Program-made: the position numbers and the translations under genes
Part shown: in pieces, positions 50,801 through 62,800 of the stretch
Layout of the letters: each line of letters opens with the position of its first letter
How positions within the stretch are numbered: the stretch's first letter is position 1
NCBI GenBank assembly: GCA_028829895.1
Contig: CM054180.1
Span: 96,160,135-96,224,134, forward strand
DNA: 64,000 bases
Reading direction: 5' to 3'
From: Sinotaia quadrata
Lineage: Eukaryota; Mollusca; Gastropoda; Architaenioglossa; Viviparidae
The notes under the pieces: generated by a model
Databases searched by the model: none
Told to the model about the DNA's origin: nothing
Seen by the model: the letters and a program-made list of their open reading frames with translations, nothing else

Positions 50801-53800
50801 CAGTGTAGAGTTCACCAGTAAAACCAAGGCAAGGTAAGGTAAGGCATGGACGAAAAAACCGATCTGTGGAACAATATGCTCTAATATACTTTCAATTGAA
50901 CACGTTCCTACTAAAGCATGTCCCAGATAAAATGCGCTGAATAAGAGTTCCGACCTCGCGTCGTTTTACAATTAGATTTAGAAAAATATAATCGTCTCAC
51001 GCATGTTTTCCTTTAAGGCATGACGTATGAAGCAATAAAATAGTTACAACGTTAAATTAATGTTCATACAAAGGGGTAATTCAAACCAACAAAGCGCTTC
51101 ACAATTTACAATTAAAATTACACGCAATAATTGAATTACATGAGAAATTCATATCGAGCACAGGCATTCTGACTCTTAATGAATTAAAACAATATAAATT
51201 AAAGTACAAAATGGAAAAAGAGTTACAATCAATTTATATTCCGTAACTTATAGGTTTTTCAGCCATTTCTCTGGACCATGCTCAAGTATTTATGGAAATA
51301 ATATAATACATAGCACAAATACATACTTAAACAATATATGCAAAATACTATTAGATAAAATGATACCTTTTTATGAGAAGTCGAAGGGTATCTTGATTCT
51401 CAACGGCTTGTCAGCTGCCCTCATGACCCGAGTTAGCTGAATGGACTTAGCTAATGTGTTTCTCGCAGTGACGGAGCGGAAGCGTGTAGGCATATATATA
51501 GAAAAGCATAATGCGTATCACGTGACTGTTTGCGAAGCATGTAGTTGGTTCGAGAACTGGACAATGGTCCTAAAGTTACCTAACATCTTGACCTGTTCTA
51601 GAAGCATCTCGAAAAAGGGAGCTTTGAACAAAGGAGTCAAGGGTTTCAAAATTCAAATTTGAAGTAAACAAGACAAGTGGGTCATCAGGTCGGACATTTT
51701 TATCAGACTGTGACACCCCCTTGCTTTTGAGGCGTTTATCTTACCAAAGATAAAATGCCTCCTACAAATTATGTATGATAAAATGTAGAAGTCCACAATG
51801 AAGAAAAATTTACACAAAAAAATTTCAACGTTCCTAGAAATAAAGTGTGCAACTATATTTCATATTTACAGGAAGGAATCCATAGGGTTCAGTTAATTGA
51901 TTAAACGACATTCTATCGGTATCGGTACTTGATGGCATCAAGCACGACTCATGTAATCTGCGCCAACATTCAAAGAACCTTTGATGTAATGAATATTTGC
52001 GTCATACTGTGTCAGAAACAAAGACCAGCGCATTAAACGGTTATTCGTAAATTGCGCCTGTCCGAGAAAGGCCAACGGTTGGTGATCGCACTCAATGACA
52101 AAGGTTTTTCCGTACAAATAGTTTTCGAACTTTTTTATGGCCCAAACTATTGCAAGACATTCCTTTTCACTGGTGGAGTATTTCTGTTCAGCAGTTGTGA
52201 GTTTACGGCTTGCGTATGCAACTGGGTGTTTGGTGTCATTGTGTTCTTGTAATAACACTGCTCCTAGTCCCGTGTTGCTAGCATCAGTCCTTAACAAGAA
52301 TGGTTTTGTCAAATCTGGCAGTTTAACAACTAAGTCTGAAGTCAGTCTAGATTTCAGTGTGTCAAAAGCGTTTTGGCATGCATCAGTCCACACTACTTTT
52401 GTAGGCATATTCTTACGTGTCAAGTCAGTCAGAGGACATGCAATGGCACTAAAATCTGGTACGAATTTTCTGTAGTAGTTAGCAAGACCAAGAAAACTTC
52501 TAACTTGTGTTTTTGTTAGCGGTTGTGAAGTGTCCTTAAGTTGTGCTATCTTAGCTTCACTTGGTGACATAGTTCCATGACTCAACTTGTGTCCCAAGAA
52601 GTCTAAGGAGAATTGTGCTATTTCGCACTTCGTAGGGCGGGCAGTGAGGTTGGCTTGCTTTAATCTGGCTAGCACATCTCGTAAGAGTGTCAAGTGCTCC
52701 TCCCATGTCTGGGTGCCTAGAATTAAATCATCCATGAAGTTCTCAACTCCACGTCCGTACAGTGGTTCTAACAATGACCGCATCATTTTAGAAAAAATGC
52801 TTGGAGCGTTTGAAACTCCGAAAGGCATAACTTTCCATGTGTAGTTTCCTACTGGTGTAGTGAAAGCTAGTATGTGTCGATCAGTGTCCTTGACCTTGAT
52901 TTGCCAAAAACCGCGTGACAAATCTATTTTGGTATAGTAATGAGCGTTAGCTAGCTTAGTGAAGATGAGATCCGGATCAGGAAGAGGTTCGGCACAGAAC
53001 TCTGTCACTTGATTGAGTTTGCGGTAGTCTACGCAAAAACGGAACGAGTTATCACGTTTTTTGATCAACACGATGGGTGATCCGTAGGCACTGTCAGTCT
53101 TCTCTATGACCCCTAGATCTAGCATAGTCTTAATCTCACGTCTAACGTCATCTATCTTAGCGTGTGGCAACGGATACGGCTTCAAACGTATCGGTTTGTT
53201 GTCAGTCAGCTTCAGTGAAAATTCTATTAAGTCTGTCAACCCTGGTTTGTCTGTCAGAGTAGATGAGAACTCATTAAGCAATTCATTCACTTCTTTTTTC
53301 TGTCTTTCTGTCAAGGCTTCATTCACCCTAACGTCTTTAACAGTTTCCTCTGTCTGTAAAGGACAGTTTGGTAAAGTACCAGTGACGCAATCAGTCTCCC
53401 CCTCATCTTCTGTAACTATCGTCGCTACGACAAAATCAGCTTGAGTGGTTTGATCCTCACGGCTTATGTACTTTTTGAGTAGGTTAACATGAAAGATTTT
53501 CTCTCTCTTTCCTGTTTGTACCTTATAGTTCAGTCCCCCTAGCTTGGCGGTAACTACAAAGGGCCCCTTCCATTTCATCTGAAGTTTGTTATGTGCTTCA
53601 GGAAGCAACAATAACACCTTGTCATTAACTTCAAATTCTCTAGGTTTGGTGTGCTTATTGTAATATTCTGCCTGTCTAGACTGAGCTATCATCAGGTTTT
53701 CCCGTGCTATCTTGCCTATAGTTTCAAGACGGTTTCTTAAGTCAGTGACATATGTGTAAGTTGTTTTAACTTCGTCATCTGTCTTTTCATCAGTCCAAAG

Positions 53801-56800
53801 TGCCTTCAAAATCATCATCGGTCCGCGTACAGTACGTCCGTAAAGTAGCTCGAATGGTGAAAATCCAGTGGAAGATTGTGGCACTTCCCTATATGCAAAT
53901 AGTAGGGCAGGGATGTATCTGTCCCAGTCTTTCGGTTTATCAGTGGCGAGCTTTTTAAGTGCTGTTTTTAATGTCCCGTTGTATTTTTCGATCAGACCAT
54001 TTGCCTGGGGGTGGTAGGGTGTGCAAGTAAGATGTTTGATGGAAAGTAAGCGATTTACCTCCTTCATTACTTTGCCTACGAATTGACTCCCTTGATCTGT
54101 CAAAATCTCGGTAGGAATTCCAACACGACTCCATAGACCGAAAAGGGCTTCGGCGACGGTTTCAGTATCAATGTTTTTCAATGGCACTGCATCGGCGAAT
54201 CTCGTTGCGTAATCAATAGTGGTCAGCACGTATCGATTACCTCTCGTTGATGTGGGTATTATAGGCCCAATCAAATCCATTGCTACGCGTTTGTAGGGTT
54301 CACTGATCAGTTCAGGCTCTCCTAACGGTGCGGGTCTGATTGAATTTTTAGACTGTGTTCTCTGGCATGTGTCGCAACTTAACACGAATCTACGGATATC
54401 GGCAATGATGTCCGGCCAATAAAACTCACTTGTAATACGACTAGTTGTTTTTTGTACACCCATGTGTGCGCCAAAAAGACTCTCATGACCTAATCGTAAT
54501 ACGTCATTTCGTTTGGTTTGTGGAACGACCAATTGCTTCCGGAATTCTCTCCCACTTTCGAATAGCGGTACAATAAACCCTTTTTCAGAATAATGCACGC
54601 TCTCTTATTCGAATCGTCAGTGTTGACGTCACTAACAGGTACAGCCTGCTTGCGTAACTTGTCTAGTGTTTCGTCTTCAGCTTGTAATAATTTAATCTCG
54701 CTAACTGTTGCTTCATCTACGGCTGGTGCGGCAGACATCGGTGCAGTCACAGATTTGTCTTTACTACTCGCTGCTCTGGTTACAGCATTAACCAGTGGTG
54801 GTTCGATTGAAGTTTGTTTTTTGCATGGCAAAACATACTTGCAACCAAGGATCACGTCATGCGGTGAGTTTTCCATAACGGCCGCTTTGACTGTTCCTTC
54901 TACAAAGTCTGAAACAATCGAGATTTCGGCTACTGGTAAAATGTCTTGTTCTCCGTTCGCAAAGGTGACAGAGATTGTCTCCCCTGTGTAATCGGTACGG
55001 TTAACTAATGATGCATTTACTATAGCGTCTAGCTCACACCCTGTATCCAGCAAAGCGATTGTATCGTGACCGTTTGCCTGTACTGGTGTTCGATTCGACT
55101 TTTCGGTTTTAGGTGTATGACTTTCTACTGCGTAAACTTTAGCTGTCTTCTTGTCAGGACATGTTCGTGAAAAATGGCCACTATCTCCACAAGTGTAACA
55201 TGCAAGATTCTTTTTATCTTTCTGTTTGTCAGACTTGTTTTTAGCGTCGGGTTTGGATGTTTTATCATCACGTTCGCTAGGTGCCTTCCCGTCATTTTTC
55301 TTATCCTTTCGAGTCGGCGGTTCATCCGGTCGAGACTTGTTGTTCGCGTGTGCGTTCGAGAATTGAGAATGTGCGTCATCAAAGGGATCGGCGGCGTTGC
55401 CTATCTCCTCTAGCGTAGATCTTTCCCTTATTGCTAAGTGAATCAGTAGATCTGATTTGTATGACCCGAGAATGTGGTCTTTTACCATTTCATCCCTAAG
55501 ACCGTTATACGTCTGTGGAGTTTCAGCTAGATCTATCCATCTTTGGAACAAGTCAGTGATGCGTCCTATGTACTGTGCGTGCGTCTCTGAACTCGCTTTC
55601 GTGGCCTGTTTAAATTTACGGCGATATGTATCTGCAGTGAGTTTGTAGCGTTTCAATAATGCGGCCTTGACTGTGTCGTAATTATCTGACTCAGAATCGC
55701 TAAGCTTATTGAATTCGTTTTTCGCACTACCTTGCAGTAACCCCGATAAATTTATTGCCCAATGTTCGGCTGGAATGCTTGTTGCTCTGGCTAACTTTTC
55801 AAACGTTTTTAAATACGCGTCTATTTGATCTTTGTTCTCATCAAATGGGACCATATTTATCTTTGGAATGATGTTTTCAATTCTACTGTGATTATTTCCA
55901 TCGCTAGAACGCGAATCACCACTGCTTCTGCGATCACGGTTTGGATTAGTGAGTTCTAACTTTTTCACCTCTAATTCTAACCGTTTTGTTTCCGCTGCAA
56001 TGCGTTTTGCTTCCGTATCAGCTTCTATGCGTTTAGCCTCAGTTTCAGCCTCTAACTTCTTTGTTTCGGCTTCTAACTTTTTCATTTCTCGTTCGTCTGC
56101 TCGCTTCTCTCTCTCTAGATCCGCTTGCTCTTTTTTGACTAGCTCGGTTCTAACGTAGTTCGTCAGTTCGTCACCTTGGTGTCCTAATAAGGAACCATTC
56201 CTTTTCAGATTTTCAATAACCTGCTCTAGATCCATTTTACTGTCTTAGCGCGCTGGCTACAATAAAAATGTATCTCGTGAATTGTGTGTTTTAACCGTCG
56301 GCGATAACTCCGCTTATCCCGAAAATAACTTTTATTCTACAACCTTACAAAAATTATTTAATTTACTCAGAACACCTTCCGAAATAAATTACGCGTTAAC
56401 TCTTACATGTTTCACCTGCTTGTCACAGTGTCCGCTGTTCCAAGACTTTCGTAATGTCACGGCTCCTACCATACAACATTACACATTATATCTAGCACCC
56501 TAAATATAATAGTCCGAAGTCTGTTACTACCGATAACTCTCCTAGCTGGCGGTATAACCGTCGACTTCTCACAATGAAGTATCCAGTAACACAATACTAA
56601 ATAAATCATTAAATAATCAATATTAAACACTTAACTACGCTTAAACATATTAACATTGATTAAACATGCACGCTACTCTGCAAAAGAATACATGCACATG
56701 TCACAACAAAAGCAAAGAAAATCAGTGATACAAAAATCAAAAGAACAATTGGCAATTCTTTGTTCGTTCGTTCGTTTCTAGGTTTATGATACGCCCTATG

Positions 56801-59800
56801 TATAAAAATGTTACAATTTAATACATATCAATCCACGGACGAGATTTCCCCCACTTGTTACGTTTCCAGTATTTATTTAAAGACCCTGCTTAGAATAATT
56901 AAAGACTTTAAATATAATTAATACTTTCTCTCATATTCTATGCAGACTGGTTGCTCAATTTACTATTTGACTAATTAAAAGTGTGTCTTGTAGTTCAGAC
57001 GACAAATTTACAAACTAATAAACTGCGAACTTTAGCTAGATTAAAAACCGTTAAATTCCTCTAAATTAATATGCATTCATTATCAACATTCTGCTCATTC
57101 GCCCCCATTTAATCTAAGAAAATATCTATTGGTCTATCATGCATATAAATTAACTACTAAGAGGTATTAACAAAGAAAATAAGATTTAATAAAGTTTTAA
57201 CAAGTTAACAATAATCAAATACGAGCGCGAATAGTCTATTACTCTGTCTCTACGCGCACATGCTCGACCAGTTAACAATTTAAATTGCCATCAATTTGTC
57301 CTTTTAATATTTGTATTCTGAGATGTACTCAGCTGGATTGCTTGTATCAGCCTGGTCTCTTTACCGGCCAGTCAGTCTATTTTCACAGTCCCGCTCTAGC
57401 GACGCACGTGGTGCATAAGGAAAGGCGCCCCTTTTCTATGTAGCTAGGGAACTTGAATTTTAATGACATGGACCCTCAGTGTAGAGTTCACCAGTAAAAC
57501 CAAGGCAAGGTAAGGTAAGGCATGGACGAAAAAACCGATCTGTGGAACAATATGCTCTAATATACTTTCAATTGAACACGTTCCTACTAAAGCATGTCCC
57601 AGATAAAATGCGCTGAATAAGAGTTCCGACCTCGCGTCGTTTTACAATTAGATTTAGAAAAATATAATCGTCTCACGCATGTTTTCCTTTAACGGCATGA
57701 CGTATGAAGCAATAAAATAGTGACAACGTTAAATTAATGTTCATACAAAGGGGTAATTCAAACCAACAAAGCGCTTCACAATTTACAATTAAAATTACAC
57801 GCAATAATTGAATTACATGAGAAATTCATATCGAGCACAGGCATTCTGACTCTTAATGAATTAAAACAATATAAATTAAAGTACAAAATGGAAAAAGAGT
57901 TACAATCAATTTATATTCCGTAACTTATAGGTTTTTCAGCCATTTCTCTGGACCATGCTCAAGTATTTATGGAAATAATATAATACATAGCACAAATACA
58001 TACTTAAACAATATATGCAAAATACTATTAGATAAAATGATACCTTTTTATGAGAAGTCGAAGGGTATCTTGATTCTCAACGGCTTGTCGGCTGCCCTCA
58101 TGACCCGAGTTAGCTGAATGGACTTAGCTAATGTGTTTCTCGCAGTGACGGAGCGGAAGCGTGTAGGCATATATATAGAAAAGCATAATGCGTATCACGT
58201 GACTGTTTGCGAAGCATGTAGTTGGTTCGAGAACTGGACAATGGTCCTAAAGTTACCTAACATCTTGACCTGTTCTAGAAGCATCTCGAAAAAGGGAGCT
58301 TTGAACAAAGGAGTCAAGGGTTTCAAAATTCAAATTTGAAGTAAACAAGACAAGTGGGTCATCAGGTCGGACATTTTTATCAGACTGTGACATGCTACAA
58401 TGATCAAAATGAAATTTATAAGCAGGCAAACGTTACTATAAGTCACAAAATGAAATTCCTATTCTGGCACCCTCTACTAGCATGGTCAAGGCGGAATCTT
58501 AATCTGGTAAATTAAAAATACAATTCCTAACCTACATCTACTACTATGCTTAAAACGCAATCTTAATATGGCAAAGTCTGCTACAAAATTCAACATACAA
58601 TTCCTAAACTGGCAACCTCAACACTTTCATATGTAACGGTCGATGTCATGCATTATGTGCACTACCTGCCTCCATCAACGTGACTCATATTAATACTCAT
58701 CCTTTTCATCAGTAATACTCGTCATTATCATCAGTAATACTTATCCTTATCATCAGTAATACTCATCTTTATCTTCTAATACTCGTCATTATCATCAGTA
58801 ATGCTTATCCTTATCAGCAGTAATACTTATCCTTATAATCAGTAAATACTCGTCATTATCATTAGTAATACTTATCCTTATCATCAGTAATACTCTTCCT
58901 TATCATCAGCATGCTAATCATCATATTTCTCCTCTCATTGCCCTCCTCTTTCCCCTTCGCCTTCTCATGTTCATTCTTTGAGATACTGTTCTGCCATACA
59001 CACCTAGTTTTGACTTTAAGCGGATCGTGTAGTTGTAGCCGATGCAACCCAGTTGTGTAGCTTCAGCATCTTTAATGCGCTCTGCTGTGAGTCGGAGGTG
59101 CACAGGGTCACCCGGGTCCAGCGAGGTCAGGAACACGCGAGCAGACTGCAGGTACGTCACTCGGTAGTGGTCATTCATGAGAACGAAGCCAGGGTGAGTG
59201 ACGTTATATGTCACGTACAGGTCCATCTCTCCACATTCCACCTCGACGTACTGAGGCAAGAGAAGGGCCAATGTTAAGTTATATTTTCAGTTCAGTTTTT
59301 AATTCAGAGTTTAATGTTGGTGTTTTGTACCTACGCCAGCATGCAGTATCCTGCAATATGTGTGTATGCGCGCGTACATTCTTTGACTTGTGTTTGTTTA
59401 CGTGTATGTATGTATGTGTGCAGACAATGAAAATTCATTCATAATGATAAACTATTTCATGGCATTTAAAGAATGCACTTTTCTACGTCAGTTTTACAAT
59501 AGGATAATTACTGCATTCGACGTCGATGTTAATTATTAAATAAATATAGATATGTTGCTGTTTGTGAATGACTTCAATGACTTAAGTGGGTAATTATTAA
59601 TTAATTATAGTTATGTTACTCTTTGTGAATGACTTCATTCGGCTAAGAGGATAATTATTAGTGAAATACAGTTATGTTGCTGTTTGTCTTAGCACACAAG
59701 TGAGATTTAAATTTATAGTGACTGTTAGTTAATATAATTTTTGGTTGAGAATTTTTTAAAGATACAAAAATGTTATTTACCTTCTGGTTTGCTGAAGCAA

Positions 59801-62800
59801 TCTAAAATGTGTGCACGTAATGTGTACTTGTACATGTCAAACTGCACTGCTTGTAAAAACAATTAACAACAATATTTCCCCTATGGAACAATTTATTAAA
59901 GCCAGGGAAATGTCTAAAATGGCGATGAGAAAAGCTCATTTTAATAATTTTAACGAAGACAAGAGTAACAAAGAATAAAATAATTTGCAGGTGAGACTCA
60001 ACATTTCCGTGTCAGTGCCGTCTTGGTTTTTGTATATCTACAGTAGAATTACGAAATTCGCACGTCACTCGCCATTTTGGGATCAATGCCTTCTTGTTCT
60101 TTGTATATGTACAGTAGAATAAAGCTATTCGCACGTCACTCGCCATTTTGGGATCAATGCCTTCTTGTTCTTTGTATATGTACAGTAGAATAAAGCTATT
60201 CGCACGTCACTCGCCATTTTGGGATCAATGCCTTCTTGTTCTTTGTATATGTACAGTAGAATAAAGCTATTCGCACGTCACTCGCCATTTTGGGATCAAT
60301 GCCTTCTTGTTCTTTGTATATGTACAGTAGAATAAAGCTATTCGCACGTCACTCGCCATTTTGGGATCAATGCCTTCTTGTTCTTTGTATATGTACAGTA
60401 GAATAAAGCTATTCGCACGTCACTCGCCATTTTGGGATCAATGCCGTCTTGGTTTTTGTATATCTACAGTAGAATTACGAAATTCGCACGTCACTCACCA
60501 TTTTGGGATCAATGCCGTCTGGTGCTAGGACATCTATGGTCTTGTCGATCATCTTTTCCGGAATAGAGGCTTCCACTGTCACGTTTTCCGCCTCAATCAT
60601 TAGAGCTGGTTAAGACACAAACAACCAGTGACACAAAAGTAAGTCTGTGGATTTCTTTAAGATATGTGACACAAACAACTAGTGCAAGTCTTTGGACTTT
60701 AGTTAAGATGTTAAGACTAAAACAATCAGTGACATACATGAACATTTGTAGATTTCGTTAAGATGTCTGACCTAAACAGGGACTCAAGTGATCGCTTACG
60801 TACGTATCCAAGTTTTCACACTGGTCCCATTTCAGTATTTTAAAAAGAAATTCTTCTTCATAAATCTAGTAAACAGCAAATTCTCACTGGTCCCATTTCA
60901 GTATTTTAAAAAGAAATTCTTCTTCATAAATCTAAAAGTAAACAGCAAATTCACACTGGTCCCATTTCAGTATTTTAAAAAGAAATTCTACTTCATAAAT
61001 CTAAAAGTAAACAGCAAATTCACACTGGTCCCATTTAAGTTTTTTAAAAAAAAATTCTACTTCATAAATCTAAAAGTAAACAGCAAATTCACACTGGTCC
61101 CACTTTAGAAACGAAATCATTGTTTAGTAGCTGCTTCCATAATAAATGCTATTATTATAGTAATTACAGTTGATAGATCATTTATTTTTGTGTTTTGATG
61201 ATACAATTATTTAACTGAATTTTAATCTTTGCAGAAAACTAATAAAACAAATACGTTTTTTTTAACTTTAATTTCTAATTTGAATTTCTAAATAATCACC
61301 CGTACTTTCCCCGTCAACAGTGCCCACATTCATAAGCTCTCTTACTCCTTCATTTTCTATATATTTTATGTGGTGTTTGTATGTGTGTACTTATGTGTAT
61401 GTGTGAGTTTGTGTTTTATGCATGTTTCTTGTGTTTGTGTGCGTATATATGTGTGTGTTTGAGTTGTATGTATATGTGTGTGCTTGTATGTATGTGTGTG
61501 TGTGTTTGTGTGTGTATATATCTGTGTGTTTGTGTGTATACGTGTGTTCGTTTGTTTGTGTTTGTGTGCATATGTATTTGTGTGTGCTTGTGTGTAAGTA
61601 CATGTGTGTTCGTATGTGTGTGATTGTGTGTATATGTGTGTTTGAGAGTGTGTATTTGTGTTTGTGTGCGTATGTATGTGTATGTGTTTGTGTGACATGT
61701 ATTTGTTTTGTACGTGTAAATACACATCTGTAAAACTCACGCAATTTTGACGTCACACTTATTGTGTAGTTGAAGCCGCTGCAATTCAGTTCTGCAGCCT
61801 TGACTTCTTTCAGACGTTGCGCAGTAAGCTTCACCCGTACGGGGTCACCAGGGTTAAGGGATGACAGAGTCACGTGAACTGGGTGGAGGTGTTGAACTGT
61901 GTAGTGCTCACTAATTATAGCGCCGCCATATTTGGTCACGTTGTACAACACGTCGACTTCCATGATGCCACAGTCCACCCCGAAGACCTGGAGGGGAAAA
62001 AATATACCGATCTGTTAATACCGGCAAAATTATTTACTTTTTATACAATTTTAGGACTGTACGTACTGATATAAAAATTAAATCAGTGCCTAAATTAGTT
62101 TATTAGATTAACAGGAGAAAAGACAACAATTTATTTTCTTTTATGAAAAAAACTTACGTGTGAAGATAAACACGAACAAGCAAAAGTAAGAAATATACAT
62201 TTTAAAAACAGGCTTGATTCATGTAACTCAAACAATTCCGTTTGGATGCAATATTCTTTATTTTAAAATATTATAAGATGCAACTAACGTAGAATTATAT
62301 ACAGATCAGCATGACTATGAATGACGAATAGGATGATAACTTCATAGAATTATATACAGATCAGCATGACTGTGAATGACGAATAGGATGATAACTTCAT
62401 AGAATTATATACAGATCAGCATGACTATGAATGACGAATAGGATGATAACTTCATAGAATTACATACAGATCAGCATGACTGTGAATGACGAATAGGATG
62501 ATAACTTCGTAGAATTATATACAGATCAGCATGACTGTGAATGACGAATAGGATGATAACTTCATAGAATTATATACAGATCAGTATGACTGTGAATGAC
62601 GAATAGGATGATAACTTTATAGAATATAGCTTCCAAACTCTGACTTAGGAAGAGCCATGGTGGAATAGACAAAATTATGGATTCATCTACAAAATAGGAC
62701 CCCACCCTTGTCACGTCTTCCAATGCTGAAACAAGTAAATACTTTTAAAAGCGTACAATCTTCATTTGGACATTTGGACTGAAACGTCTTCTAATGCTGA

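Larger units (their letters stand above)
50180..58392 (-). mobile_element. complete Ty3/gypsy-class LTR retrotransposon with Gmr1-like gene order
   Basis: Two direct LTRs of about 1.54 kb, each with TG...CA ends, flank 5.1 kb of internal sequence. The flanks carry a perfect 5-bp target duplication TGCTA (50175-50179 and 58393-58397). Internal ORFs on the minus strand encode gag-protease and then integrase-RT-RNaseH, both uninterrupted. Integrase before RT is the order of Ty1/copia, yet the RT, GPF module and integrase are Ty3/gypsy-like; that combination defines the Gmr1 group. It lies in the A2-B3 intron of the tandem-module gene, in the same orientation as that gene, and interrupts a degenerate minisatellite. 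Confidence 0.95.

Noticed and set aside
51441..51662. 73-codon ORF, repeated at 58118-58339
   Set aside because: Identical because it lies in both LTRs; antisense to the element and without recognisable homology.
52052..53444. several + strand ORFs of 66-112 codons
   Set aside because: Antisense shadows of the retrotransposon pol ORF.
50180..58392. endogenous retrovirus with env gene
   Set aside because: After RNase H only about 220 bp remain before the 3' LTR; no envelope ORF, so it is a retrotransposon without env.
61366..61740. long Thr/His and Cys/Val-rich ORFs on both strands
   Set aside because: Translations of a (TG)n-type low-complexity tract.
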